A DNA stretch of 64,000 nt from the NCBI RefSeq assembly GCF_006912135.1, contig NZ_VIRS01000021.1, positions 83,529-147,528 of the forward strand, written 5' to 3'. Below are positions 18,052 through 27,107 of this stretch, in pieces. Position 1 is the first letter of the stretch. Each line of letters opens with the position of its first letter. The notes beneath the pieces are model-generated. The model was not told the DNA's origin. It saw nothing but the letters and a program-made list of their open reading frames with translations, and did not search any database. Source of the DNA: Cryptosporangium phraense. Lineage in GTDB: Bacteria > Actinomycetota > Actinomycetes > Mycobacteriales > Cryptosporangiaceae. The translations under genes and the position numbers were made by a program.

Positions 18052-20469
18052 GTGCGCAGGGCCGACTCACCCCAGCGATCCGGCTCCACGATCGGACGGC
18101 GGATCGTGCGGACGCTCGCGCTGCCGGTCGTCGCCGCGCTGGTGCTGCTGATCGTCATCGCGGGGATCCAGGTCGGCAACTACACCGCGGCCGCGGCCAC
18201 CGCCCGCGCGGTCACGCTGGACCTCGCGGTCCAGGACCTCGTCCAGGAGCTCCAGACCGAGCGCGGCGTCACCGCCGGCCTGCTCGGCGGCAACGCCGGG
18301 TTCCGCGCCGAGCTCGCCCGCGTCCGCGACCGGGTCGACGACGAGCGCACCGCCGTCGAGAGGCTGGTCGAGGACGGCGGCGCGGTCGAGGACCGGGTCG
18401 CGGACGCCCTGCGCGACCTCGAGGGGCTCGCCGGAGTGCGGGCCGGCGCCGACACCGGCGGCGCCGCCCGGGCGGCCACGTTCACGTTCTACACGGCCCG
18501 GATCGCCCAGCTCAGCAACGTCGACTTCGGTCTGGACAGCTCGACCGACGGACAGCTGCGCAGCAGCGTCACCGCCCTCCAGGCGCTGGCCGACGTCAAG
18601 GAGGCCACCGCCCAGGAGCGGGCGTTCCTCAACGGCGTGTTCTCGGCCAGTGGATTCGGGAAGGGCGAGTTCCTGCAGTTCGTCACCATGCGGTCGGCCA
18701 AGGACGCGGCGCTGCAGACGTTCACCCGGTACGCGCCCGAGGACGCCCGCGCCTCGATGAGCTACGTCCTCGACACCGGGGCGGCCCGCGAAGCCACCTA
18801 CTTCGAGACCGTCGCCCTCAACGCCGGCGACGGACGGCCGCTGCAGGTCAACCCGCAGTCCTGGTGGTCGGCGCTGACCACGGTCCTCGACGACATGCTC
18901 AGCCTGCAGCAGCACGTGGGCTCGGTGATCCGGGCCCGGGCCGAGACGCTCCAGAACGGCGCGACCGTCCGCGTCGCCGTGCTGCTCGCGGCCGTCCTGC
19001 TGTCGGTCGTCGGATCGATCTACCTCGCGTTCCGCGCGTCGCGGTCGATCGCGCGGCCGCTGGCCGCGCTGGCCGGGGAGGCCAACCGCCTGGCCGGACG
19101 GGCGCTTCCGGACGCGGTCCGCCGCGCGTCGGCCGGCGACGACGCCCCGCCACCACCGCCGGTCCTGGTCTCCAGCGGGTCGACCGAAGAGGTCCGGCAG
19201 GTCGCCGACGCGTTCGACCGGGTCCAGGCCACCGCCTACGCGCTGGCCACCGAGCAGGCCCGGCTGCGCCGCAGCAGCGCCGAGTCGCTGGCCAACCTCG
19301 GGCGGCGCAATCAGAACCTGCTCCGCCGCCAGCTCGGGTTCATCACCCGGCTCGAGCGCGAGGAGTCCGACCCGACCGGCCTGGCCAACCTGTTCGAGCT
19401 CGACCACCTCGCCACCCGCATGCGACGCAACGCCGAGAGCCTGCTGGTGCTGGTCGGCGCGGCCAGCCCCCGGCAGTGGTCGCAACCGCTGCCGGTCGCC
19501 GACGTGATCCGGGCCGCCGTGTCCGAGGTCGAGGAGTACCGCCGGGTGACGCTGCGCCGGGTCGACGACATCCAGGTCGCCGGGTCGGTGGTCAGCGGCA
19601 TCGCGCACATGCTGGCCGAGCTGATCGAGAACGGGCTGTCGTTCTCGCCGCCCGACGAGCACGTCGAGATCCACGGGCGGCGGCTCGGCGACGGCTACCT
19701 GATCGCGGTGTTCGACCAGGGCATCGGCCTCAACCCGGCCGAGATCGAGCGGGCCAACCAGCGGCTGCGGGGCGAGGGCGACTTCATCACCGCGCCCGCG
19801 CGGTTCCTCGGCCACTACGTGGTCGGCCGCCTGGCGGCCGACATGGGCATCAGCGTCCAGCTCGCGCCGTCGCCGGTGACCGGGGTGACGGCCCGGATCA
19901 CGCTCCCGCCGTCGATGCTGTCCGAGCCTCCGGCGGTGGAGGTCCCCGGCCCGGCCGAGCCGACCCTCGGCCGCCGTCTCCAACTGCACCAGGCCATTGC
20001 CGACGGGACGGGAGCGCGCCGATTCCCCGCCGCGGTGCCCGAACCGCGGTGGGCTCCACCGGTGAGTCCGGCGCCGATGGGTGCCGGGCCGGTCGGTGCG
20101 CCGCTCACCGTCGAATCGGTCGTCGTGGCCGGGCCGCTGCCGGTGCCGTCGCAGCGGCCGGGCAGCCCCGAGGTTCCGGCCTACAGCACGCTCAAGGCGC
20201 CGTCGTCGCTGGGCGTCGACCTGTACACGGTCGAGCCGGTCGACGACGCGGTCGAGCGCACCACGAACGGCCTGCGCAAGCGGACGCCGCGGGCCCGGCG
20301 GGCGACCACGACGACCGGGGCGCACCCGACCATCACCGCGCCGCCCGCGGGCGAACGCCCGGCGCTGCTCAACGAGTCGCCGGACGCGCTGCGGGCCCGG
20401 CTGGCCGCGTTCCGCGACGGCGTCCACCGCGGCACCAGCTCGACCTCCGACGAAGGAAGCCTTTCGTGA
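18052..20469 (+). CDS. cvnA: Conservon histidine kinase-like protein CvnA with NIT sensor domain
   Basis: This is the sensor of conservon 1. The 805-residue protein has a transmembrane helix (residues about 22-44), an extracytoplasmic helical NIT-type domain (about 50-300, with ERGVTAGLLGGN and EATAQERAFLNGVF), a second membrane helix (about 302-325), and a cytoplasmic kinase-like half with the ATPase boxes LAELIENGLSFSPP (N box) and FDQGIGLNP (G1). The HisKA histidine motif of true kinases is not evident, as in other CvnA proteins. A Pro-rich tail from about residue 620 follows. GTG with CTAAGGAG eight bases upstream; its stop overlaps cvnB (GTGA). Confidence 0.92.
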   Translation: MRRADSPQRSGSTIGRRIVRTLALPVVAALVLLIVIAGIQVGNYTAAAATARAVTLDLAVQDLVQELQTERGVTAGLLGGNAGFRAELARVRDRVDDERTAVERLVEDGGAVEDRVADALRDLEGLAGVRAGADTGGAARAATFTFYTARIAQLSNVDFGLDSSTDGQLRSSVTALQALADVKEATAQERAFLNGVFSASGFGKGEFLQFVTMRSAKDAALQTFTRYAPEDARASMSYVLDTGAAREATYFETVALNAGDGRPLQVNPQSWWSALTTVLDDMLSLQQHVGSVIRARAETLQNGATVRVAVLLAAVLLSVVGSIYLAFRASRSIARPLAALAGEANRLAGRALPDAVRRASAGDDAPPPPPVLVSSGSTEEVRQVADAFDRVQATAYALATEQARLRRSSAESLANLGRRNQNLLRRQLGFITRLEREESDPTGLANLFELDHLATRMRRNAESLLVLVGAASPRQWSQPLPVADVIRAAVSEVEEYRRVTLRRVDDIQVAGSVVSGIAHMLAELIENGLSFSPPDEHVEIHGRRLGDGYLIAVFDQGIGLNPAEIERANQRLRGEGDFITAPARFLGHYVVGRLAADMGISVQLAPSPVTGVTARITLPPSMLSEPPAVEVPGPAEPTLGRRLQLHQAIADGTGARRFPAAVPEPRWAPPVSPAPMGAGPVGAPLTVESVVVAGPLPVPSQRPGSPEVPAYSTLKAPSSLGVDLYTVEPVDDAVERTTNGLRKRTPRARRATTTTGAHPTITAPPAGERPALLNESPDALRARLAAFRDGVHRGTSSTSDEGSLS

Positions 20470-20891
20470 GCGTTGACACCTCCGCCGACCGGCACCAGTT
20501 CAACTGGCTGCTGGGCAACTTCGTGCACCAGACCGACGGGGTGCGGGACGCGGTCGCGGTGTCGTCGGACGGCCTGCTGATCGCCGCGTCCGACGGGCTC
20601 ACCCGGGCCTCGGCCGACCAACTGGCGGCGATCGTCTCGAGCCTGGCCAGCATCGCCCGCAGCGCGTCCCGGCGCTACGACTTCGACGGGCTGAAGCTGA
20701 TCATGATCGAGATGCGCCGGGGGTTCCTGCTGGTCTCGGTCATCGCCGGCGGGAGCTGCCTGGGCGTCGTGGCCGGGGGAGACAGCGACCTGGGGCTCGT
20801 CGGCTACGAGATCTCGCTGCTCGCCGACCGGTTCGGCGCGCTGCTCACCCCGGCGCTCATCGCGGAATCACGGCAGCACTTACCCCGATGA
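20466..20891 (+). CDS. cvnB: Conservon roadblock/LC7 protein CvnB
   Basis: The 141-residue protein carries one roadblock/LC7 domain (FNWLLGNFVHQTDGVRDAVAVSSDGLLIAASDGL is the opening strand-helix region, split here only for reading). Roadblock proteins bind small GTPases and can act as regulators, as MglB does for MglA; CvnB is expected to act on CvnD. It overlaps both neighbours (GTGA with cvnA, ATGA with cvnC). No membrane segment. Confidence 0.93.
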   Translation: MSVDTSADRHQFNWLLGNFVHQTDGVRDAVAVSSDGLLIAASDGLTRASADQLAAIVSSLASIARSASRRYDFDGLKLIMIEMRRGFLLVSVIAGGSCLGVVAGGDSDLGLVGYEISLLADRFGALLTPALIAESRQHLPR

Positions 20892-21232
20892 CGCCCACCG
20901 AGCCGGAGGAGGATCCGGTCGTCAGACCGTTCATGCTCACCGGTGGGCGCACGCGACCCCAGCACGACGGCTTGCGGATCGAGACCCAGCTGCACGCCAT
21001 CCCCGGGGCGCTCTCCGCGCCGCTGCGGTTCGAATCGCGGCGGATCGTCGAGCTCTGCCAGGCCCCGCGGAGCATCGCGGACCTCTCCGCGGCGCTCCGG
21101 GCACCGCTCGCCGTCGTGCGGGTGATCGTCGCCGATCTGGTCACCGACGGATACCTGCGGATCGACGAGCCGATCTCCGACTTCACGCCGGAGTTGATCG
21201 AAAGGATCAGGGACCGTGTTCGGGCGCTCTAG
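20888..21232 (+). CDS. cvnC: Conservon DUF742 protein CvnC
   Basis: The 114-residue protein belongs to DUF742: an opening VRPFMLTGGRTRP motif, then a winged-helix-like core (RRIVELCQAPRSIADLSAALRAPLAVVRVIVADLV) with an IAxLSAxLxxPLxVxRVLxxDL-like pattern. It is an accessory of the conservon membrane complex. Its ATG overlaps the cvnB stop and its 3' end overlaps the cvnD start by 17 bases. Confidence 0.93.
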   Translation: MTPTEPEEDPVVRPFMLTGGRTRPQHDGLRIETQLHAIPGALSAPLRFESRRIVELCQAPRSIADLSAALRAPLAVVRVIVADLVTDGYLRIDEPISDFTPELIERIRDRVRAL

Positions 21233-21815
21233 TGAGCCGATCGCACCGCCGATCGCCGTCAAGATCGTCGTCGGCGGCGGGTTCGGCGTCGGGAAGACGA
21301 CGTTCGTCAGCGCGATCTCCGAGATCGAGCCGCTGATCACCGAGGCCGAGATGACCGAGCGGTCCATCGGGATCGACGACCTGTCCGGGGTCGCGGGCAA
21401 GACGACGACGACCGTCGCGCTCGACTTCGGCCGGATCACGCTCGACCAGTCGCTGCTCCTCTACCTGTTCGGCACACCCGGTCAGGACCGCTTCGCGTTC
21501 CTCTGGGACGACCTGGTCGACGGGGCCCTGGGCGCGATCGTGCTGGTCGACACCCGGCGGGTGGAGGACTGCTTCACCACGATCGACTACTTCGAGGAGC
21601 GCGACATCCCGTTCGTCATCGGCGTCAACGTCTTCGACTCCCGGAGCCGGTTCGAGCTGGAGGAGGTGCGCGAGGCACTCGGCGTCGAGCCCGACGTCCG
21701 GCTCGTCGAGTGCGACGCGCGGTACCGCGAGTCGGTGAAGAACGTGCTGGTGGCGCTCACCGAGGAAGTGCTGATGCAGCGGTTGACCAAGCAGCGGGCG
21801 GGGTCGTCGTGGTGA
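21216..21815 (+). CDS. cvnD: Conservon small GTPase CvnD
   Basis: The 199-residue Ras-like GTPase has P-loop GGGFGVGKTT, switch-region TTTTVALDFGRI, G3-like FGTPGQDR, and a G4 element reading NVFD where classical GTPases have NKxD, which is usual for this subfamily. CvnD proteins shuttle signals from the CvnA membrane complex. It overlaps cvnC by 17 bases, and its own stop overlaps the next gene (GTGA), an unusual tight link to a transporter-type lipoprotein. Confidence 0.93.
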   Translation: MFGRSSEPIAPPIAVKIVVGGGFGVGKTTFVSAISEIEPLITEAEMTERSIGIDDLSGVAGKTTTTVALDFGRITLDQSLLLYLFGTPGQDRFAFLWDDLVDGALGAIVLVDTRRVEDCFTTIDYFEERDIPFVIGVNVFDSRSRFELEEVREALGVEPDVRLVECDARYRESVKNVLVALTEEVLMQRLTKQRAGSSW

Positions 21816-22750
21816 CGCGGGTGGTGGCCCTGTTGACGATCCTGGTGCTGGCCGGGTGCGGCGCCCAGACCGCGATCGCCCCGCCGCCCGGCGTCCCCGA
21901 AGGCCGGTGCGGGACCGTGAACGTCGCGGTCAACCCCTGGGTGGGGTACGCGGCGAACGCCGCGGTCGTGAGCTACCTGCTCAAGGAGCAGCTCGGCTGC
22001 ACGGTCGTGCGGAAGGACCTGACCGAGGCCGCGTCCTGGGAGGGTCTGGCCAACGGCGGGGTCGACGTGATCCTGGAGACGTGGGGTCACGACGCCGAGA
22101 AGAAGCGGTACATCGACGACACGAAGGTCGCGGTCGAGCTCGGGTTGACCGGCAACAAGGGCGTGATCGGCTGGTACGTGCCGCCGTGGATGGCGACGCA
22201 GTACCCGGACATCACCGACTGGAAGAACCTCGACAAGTACGCGGACCTGTTCCGGACCGAGCAGTCGGGCGGTAAGGGCCAGTTCCTCGACGGGGATCCG
22301 TCGTTCGTGACCAACGACGCGGCGCTGATCCGGAACCTGAAGCTCGACTACACGGTCGTCTACGCCGGGAGCGAGGACAAGCTGATCGCCGCGTTCCGCG
22401 CCGCGCAGACCGACCGCACCCCGCTGATCGGCTACTTCTACGCGCCGCAGTGGTTGCTGTCGGAGATCAAGCTGGTCCACATCGCCCTGCCGACGTACAA
22501 GCCGGGCTGTGACGCCGACCCGAAGACGGTGGCCTGTGACTATCAGCCCTACGACCTCGACAAGGTGGGGCGGAAGAAGTTCGTCGACTCGGGTAGCCCG
22601 GCGGCGACGCTGATCAAGAACTTCACCTGGACCGACGAGGACCAGAACGCCGTGGCCAGGGATCTGACGGTGGGGAAGATGTCGCCGGACGCGGCGGCGA
22701 AGAAGTGGCTCGACGCCCACCGGGCGGTGTGGCAGGAGTGGATGCCTTAG
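21812..22750 (+). CDS. Glycine betaine/choline-type ABC substrate-binding lipoprotein
   Basis: The 312-residue protein starts with a lipoprotein signal (VVALLTILVLAGCG, lipobox LAGC, Cys at residue 15) and has the OpuAC/ProX fold: VNPWVGYAANAAVVSYLL, VILETWGH, GWYVPPWM and PDAAAKKWLDAHRAVWQEW. Aromatic residues such as W in ETWGH and YVPPWM fit a betaine cage. No ABC permease or ATPase is nearby. Its GTG overlaps the cvnD stop, so it is translated with the conservon and may be a ligand sensor for it. Confidence 0.88.
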   Translation: MTRVVALLTILVLAGCGAQTAIAPPPGVPEGRCGTVNVAVNPWVGYAANAAVVSYLLKEQLGCTVVRKDLTEAASWEGLANGGVDVILETWGHDAEKKRYIDDTKVAVELGLTGNKGVIGWYVPPWMATQYPDITDWKNLDKYADLFRTEQSGGKGQFLDGDPSFVTNDAALIRNLKLDYTVVYAGSEDKLIAAFRAAQTDRTPLIGYFYAPQWLLSEIKLVHIALPTYKPGCDADPKTVACDYQPYDLDKVGRKKFVDSGSPAATLIKNFTWTDEDQNAVARDLTVGKMSPDAAAKKWLDAHRAVWQEWMP

Positions 22751-22879
22751 CCGGGGAGCTGACCCGGTTCGAGACCATCCGGCGGTGACGCCCATCCGTT
22801 CGTGCAGCCGATCAGCTATGTCGGATGACGTTGCCGTCCACTTGGGGTGACTTATTCCGGCGCGAGTTTTCCTGATGTG

Positions 22880-22908
22880 TTTCCCGTGCTATCTATTCCA
22901 CGGGGAAA
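22880..22908. promoter_or_regulatory. Inverted repeat upstream of the MoxR/TIR operon
   Basis: TTTCCCGTG (22880-22888) and CACGGGGAAA (22899-22908) form an inverted repeat with a ten-base AT-rich spacer and one bulged G. It sits 34 bases before the ATG of the first gene in the six-gene block, a good place for an operator. Protein unknown. Confidence 0.45.
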
Positions 22909-22942
22909 TGGCTGCGGGTGGCGGCCGACTGATGGGGGACTC

Positions 22943-24916
22943 ATGGGGGAGCGGCAGCGCGCCTTCGGGCGCCGGCGGATCGCGATAGCGGTCACCGCTA
23001 TTCTGACAATACTCGTCGGAATAGCGGTGACGCAGATACTCCATTCCGCACCGCGGGCCGACCGCCTTCGATTCGCAGATGATTCCGCTTGGCTCGCAAG
23101 TACGGCCGCTGGTTCGTTATCGCACGTCATGGCTACTGCCAGGACAGCTGACGCCACTGTCGACGTTGGAGCGTCGGGTGCCGATCTCGTGGTGGGTCGC
23201 ACCGATCGCTCGGCCATCGTGCTGGATCGCGGCGCGCGAACCGTGTCGCGCATCGACGGCGCGCATCTCTCTGTGGCGCGTGCGAAAGAACTTTCGTGGA
23301 GTCCGGATACGATTCTGTCGCGGACTACCAGTGCGTACCTAGTTGACGTCTCTGCAGGCCAAGTCAGTTATATCGACCCTAACAGCCTTGATGAGCTGAA
23401 AGTCCCGATTCGGCTCGGGGTTGCGGTGGGAACGCCGATACTGACCGGTGACGGCTCTCTATGGATCCCTGTGCCCTCGACCGGGGAGATCATTCCGATT
23501 CGAAAGGGCCTCAGGGAATCAGCTGTCCGTGTCTCGCCTGACACGGCGGTGACCGAGATCGACGGCACGGTGTATGCCGTCGACGTCTTGCGTCGGGAAC
23601 TGGTTCCGGTGCGGGGCGGCAAGCGAATCGGAGTCGCACTGACGGGATTGCCGCCCGATCCCGAGTTCATGGTCCCGGACGGACCGTCGGTTCGATTCGT
23701 CGCGGTGGAACAGCGATCTGCCGTACTCCACGTCGCGAATGCCGATGGTGAAGGCTATCGAGCGGTGAGCCTGCCTGTTCCGGGCGGTGGGGGCGGCGAG
23801 GTTCATTACGGAAAGCCTCTGACGGTGGGCGATTACGTCTACGTTCCCGATAACTCGACTGGTTCTCTGCTGAGCTACAACGTCCGGACCAGGCAGTTGT
23901 TGTCGTTGCCCATCACCGGTAGGCCGACGGAGCTCGAGGCCTTCCGGCAGGACGATCGAATCTGGGTGAACGATCCGGCCGGGCCGGCGGCCGCAGTCGT
24001 CACGGGTCAATCGGTCCATCGCGTCACCAAGTACCAGACGGTTGCGAAGCCGAGTCCGAGTCCGAGTCCTAGCCCGACGGCGAATTCACCGACATCGGCG
24101 ACGCCGGACGACGTGTTGGCTGCGCCGGCCGGCAACGACGCCGGCGGAGCGATGACAACATCCGGACGGCCCTCGCCGCCCACGGACCGGGCGTTGGCGT
24201 CTCCGTCGCTGGGTACCGGGTCGTCGGCGGAGTCCCGACCCGCGGCGGGTCCGGCGGAGTTGCCGCCGGTGCCGGGGACCCAGCCGACGGGCGGTGCGCC
24301 GCTCGACGGCCCGGCCGCCGAGGAGCCTGCGCCATCGAGCCCGGGCACGGTCCCGGCGCCGGAGGAACCCGGTCCCGATCGAACTCCGGGACCGGATCCC
24401 GCTCCTGATGGCTCACCCGCGACGGAAGCCCCGTCGCCCGGCCCGGGCACCCCGTCCGGCACCCCGGAACCGACCACTCCGGGTCCTTCCGATTCTTCAG
24501 CGACGCCCGGACCTGAACCTTCTCCGACGACCGCCGAGCCCAGCCCGTCCTCGACGTCGGCCGAGCCGGATCCGACGTCCGAGCAGCCGCAGCCCGAGCC
24601 GTCGTCCGAGTCGCCCAGTCCGGAGCCGCCTCCGGTTTCGCCGCCCGGCGCAGTCTCCGTCTCGGTCTCGTCCGGACCCGGCTACATCGATGTCTCCTGG
24701 TCCCCTCCGAGCGACGGCGGCCCGACAGTGTTCTACATCGTCGCCTGGCTCGACACGACCGACGGCAGCTCGGGTGGCGTCCCGGTCTTCGACCCCGGAG
24801 CCACCAGCTACCGGATCACCGGTCTCAAGGCCGGTGACCAGGTACTCGTCGGTGTCGCGGCCGGCAATGAGTCGGGCCAGGGCCCGAACTCCTTCGTAGA
24901 AGCCACCGTTCAATGA
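22943..24916 (+). CDS. Membrane-anchored propeller-like / Pro-rich / fibronectin III protein
   Basis: The 657-residue protein has a cytoplasmic Arg-rich N-terminus, a transmembrane helix at 11-31 (RRIAIAVTAILTILVGIAV region), an extracytoplasmic beta-repeat domain (about 40-360, repeated V-D-x-G strands such as LVVGRTDRSAIVLDRGARTV), a long linker rich in PSP/PEP/PTP (about 365-565), and one FN3 domain at the end (AVSVSVSSGPGYIDVSWSPPS to VEATVQ). It is the first gene of a run with MoxR, DUF58 and transglutaminase-like genes, the usual company of FN3/Ig-like proteins in actinobacteria. Third positions in the first 1.1 kb are clearly less G+C-rich than in neighbours. GGGGGA precedes ATG 22943; the stop overlaps the next ATG. 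Confidence 0.85.
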   Translation: MGERQRAFGRRRIAIAVTAILTILVGIAVTQILHSAPRADRLRFADDSAWLASTAAGSLSHVMATARTADATVDVGASGADLVVGRTDRSAIVLDRGARTVSRIDGAHLSVARAKELSWSPDTILSRTTSAYLVDVSAGQVSYIDPNSLDELKVPIRLGVAVGTPILTGDGSLWIPVPSTGEIIPIRKGLRESAVRVSPDTAVTEIDGTVYAVDVLRRELVPVRGGKRIGVALTGLPPDPEFMVPDGPSVRFVAVEQRSAVLHVANADGEGYRAVSLPVPGGGGGEVHYGKPLTVGDYVYVPDNSTGSLLSYNVRTRQLLSLPITGRPTELEAFRQDDRIWVNDPAGPAAAVVTGQSVHRVTKYQTVAKPSPSPSPSPTANSPTSATPDDVLAAPAGNDAGGAMTTSGRPSPPTDRALASPSLGTGSSAESRPAAGPAELPPVPGTQPTGGAPLDGPAAEEPAPSSPGTVPAPEEPGPDRTPGPDPAPDGSPATEAPSPGPGTPSGTPEPTTPGPSDSSATPGPEPSPTTAEPSPSSTSAEPDPTSEQPQPEPSSESPSPEPPPVSPPGAVSVSVSSGPGYIDVSWSPPSDGGPTVFYIVAWLDTTDGSSGGVPVFDPGATSYRITGLKAGDQVLVGVAAGNESGQGPNSFVEATVQ

Positions 24917-25953
24917 CCTCGACCTCACAGGAGCACCCGATCGTGTCCACCGCCTTCCACCGGGCCGAGAGCGCCGTGCCGCCGCACGACCAGATCGTCG
25001 CGTTCGCCACGTCCTTCCGGGACGTCGTCCGGAACGTCGAACAGGCCGTGCACGGGAAGACCGCCACGGTCGAGCTGGCCCTGATCTGCGTCTTCGCGCA
25101 ACAACACATTCTGATCGAGGACGTGCCTGGCGTCGGCAAGACGCTGCTGGCCCGTTCGCTGGCCGGATCACTGGACCTGCCCTGCCGTCGCATCCAGTTC
25201 ACCCCGGACCTGCTTCCGGCCGACGTGACCGGCTCGATCATCTACGACCAGCGAAATCATGCCTTCGACTTCCGGCCGGGGCCCGTCTTCACCAACGTGC
25301 TGATCGCTGACGAGATCAACCGCGCTTCTCCGCGCACGCAGTCGGCGTTGCTGGAAGCCATGGAGGAGGGCCAGGTCACCGTCGACGTGGAGTCCCGGCC
25401 GCTACCCTCTCCGTTTCTCGTCGTCGCCACCGAGAACCCGATCGAGATGCAGGGCACCTATCCGTTGCCGGAGGCTCAACTCGACCGGTTCCTCATTCGG
25501 GCCCGGCTCGACTACCCGGACGCCGAGGCGGAGGGCGCGATCCTTCGGGACGCTCGGACCGGTAGCCGTTTCCCGACCGTGTCGAAGGTGCTGACCGGCA
25601 GCGACGTCCTCGATCTGGTGGAGATCGCCCGTCGTGTGGAGGTCTCCCCGGCGATCGATGCCTACGTGATGCGGCTCGTGGCCGCGACCCGGTCGAGGCC
25701 GCAGGTCCGGCTGGGCGCCGGCCCCCGGGGAAGCATCGGGTTGATGCGGGCATCTCAGGTCCGGGCCGCTTCCCTGGGCCGGACCTTCGTCGATCCGGAC
25801 GACGTGAAGGCATTGGCCGTCCCGGTGCTCGCCCATCGGCTCCTGCTGTCCGGTGACGCCGAGCGACGGGCGACCTCCGCCGAGGAGGTGATCCGGGAGA
25901 TCGTCGACGAGCTGCCGGTGCCTCGGGCGCTCGGTCTCCACGGGCGCCCATGA
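24913..25953 (+). CDS. MoxR-family AAA+ ATPase
   Basis: The 346-residue ATPase has Walker A EDVPGVGKTLLA, Walker B VLIADEINRASP, an arginine-rich sensor LPEAQLDRFLIRARLDYP and sensor-1 ATENPIE, all intact. MoxR proteins act as chaperone-like ATPases with DUF58 and often von Willebrand proteins in envelope or metal-insertion tasks. Its ATG overlaps the FN3 gene (ATGA) and its stop overlaps the DUF58 gene (ATGA), so the order FN3-MoxR-DUF58-TGase is fixed as one operon. Cytoplasmic. Confidence 0.95.
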   Translation: MTSTSQEHPIVSTAFHRAESAVPPHDQIVAFATSFRDVVRNVEQAVHGKTATVELALICVFAQQHILIEDVPGVGKTLLARSLAGSLDLPCRRIQFTPDLLPADVTGSIIYDQRNHAFDFRPGPVFTNVLIADEINRASPRTQSALLEAMEEGQVTVDVESRPLPSPFLVVATENPIEMQGTYPLPEAQLDRFLIRARLDYPDAEAEGAILRDARTGSRFPTVSKVLTGSDVLDLVEIARRVEVSPAIDAYVMRLVAATRSRPQVRLGAGPRGSIGLMRASQVRAASLGRTFVDPDDVKALAVPVLAHRLLLSGDAERRATSAEEVIREIVDELPVPRALGLHGRP

Positions 25954-27107
25954 GCAGGCAGACACCGACCGGCGACGGTCGGATCGCTACGGCTCCTACC
26001 GCGGACGGGTACGGAGTGGGGGTTGCCGTCGCCGTCCTCGCGGTGGCCGCCATCGGCCTGGGTTATCCGCAGTTCCTGCTGCTCGTGCTCGGAGGAGTGG
26101 CGGCCGGCGTATTCGCCGTGGCGTGCACCTGGCGTCCGCCCGGCGTCGACGTCGTCCTCAGGGTGAAGCCGGATCACATCTCCCGCGGCGAGCATGCGGA
26201 CGCGGCGATCGAGCTGACGAATCGCGCGACGCGGTCGTCGCCGCCGTTCCAGATACTCGTGCCGGTCGGCGATACGTCGGTCTCGATCGCCGCGGGCGCC
26301 GTCCCGGCCGGGTCGCGGGTGGAGGTGCAGGTTCCGCTGACCGGCCGGCGTCGCGGTCCCTTGGACGTCGGCCCGGTCGTGCTGCGGCGGACCGATCCGC
26401 TCGGTCTGCTCAGCCGCCGGTGGTCGACGCATGCCGCCGCCACGCTGCTCGTGCTGCCGGTCCGGCGCGATGTGCCGATCCGGGACCTCGCCGAAGCCGA
26501 TACCGGGTCGGCACTGTCCGGCGGCCGGGCGTACTCGGGTGGCGTCACGTTCCAAGGGATCCGCAAGTACGTGGCCGGGGACGATCTCCGCCGCATCCAC
26601 TGGCGTTCGTTCGCGAAGACCGGTGAGCTGATGGTCCGGGAGGAAGCCGCACACGGGGACCCCGCAGCGATCGTCCTGCTGGACGCCCGCGCGGCCTCCT
26701 ACGGGTCGCCCGCGGAGCGCGCCGACCGATTCGAGCTCGCCACCGACGTCGCGGCCTCGATCGTCCTCGCCGCGTCGGCTCATGGCTACCGGGCCCGGCT
26801 GAGCGTCTACCCCGAGGACACGGACGGCCTCCACCTTCCGTCGGTCAACCGGCTGCTGGCGACTCTGTGCACGGCCCGGCTGAGTGAGGAACCGGCCGCT
26901 CGCGAGTTGCCCTTCGCCCGGATCGTCATCTCCGGGACGTCGGCGGACCTCGACATCTCGTCCACCGGGCGCTTCCGCGGGGCCACGATCGTCCAGGTCG
27001 GTCCGGCCGGGGCGTTGCCGTCGACGGGTGGTGACACCGACGTCGTGTCGGCGCCCGACCTCGATCAGTTCGTAGCCGCCTGGTCGGATCGGGCGGTTCG
27101 TCGATGA
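25950..27107 (+). CDS. DUF58 membrane protein
   Basis: The 385-residue protein has two N-terminal hydrophobic helices (about 22-40 and 42-60), a beta-rich domain and then the DUF58 signature FQGIRKYVAGDDLRRIHWRSFAKTGELMVRE, seen here as GIRKYVAGDDLRRIHWRSFA. DUF58 proteins are the standard partner of MoxR ATPases and resemble von Willebrand A folds in part. The gene overlaps its neighbours on both sides by four bases. Function beyond MoxR partnership is unknown. Confidence 0.93.
   Translation: MSRQTPTGDGRIATAPTADGYGVGVAVAVLAVAAIGLGYPQFLLLVLGGVAAGVFAVACTWRPPGVDVVLRVKPDHISRGEHADAAIELTNRATRSSPPFQILVPVGDTSVSIAAGAVPAGSRVEVQVPLTGRRRGPLDVGPVVLRRTDPLGLLSRRWSTHAAATLLVLPVRRDVPIRDLAEADTGSALSGGRAYSGGVTFQGIRKYVAGDDLRRIHWRSFAKTGELMVREEAAHGDPAAIVLLDARAASYGSPAERADRFELATDVAASIVLAASAHGYRARLSVYPEDTDGLHLPSVNRLLATLCTARLSEEPAARELPFARIVISGTSADLDISSTGRFRGATIVQVGPAGALPSTGGDTDVVSAPDLDQFVAAWSDRAVRR

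Noticed and set aside
24040..24640. The PSP/PEP repeat stretch in the FN3 gene as a CRISPR or DNA repeat
   Set aside because: The repeats are in frame and encode a Pro-rich linker; there are no regular spacers.
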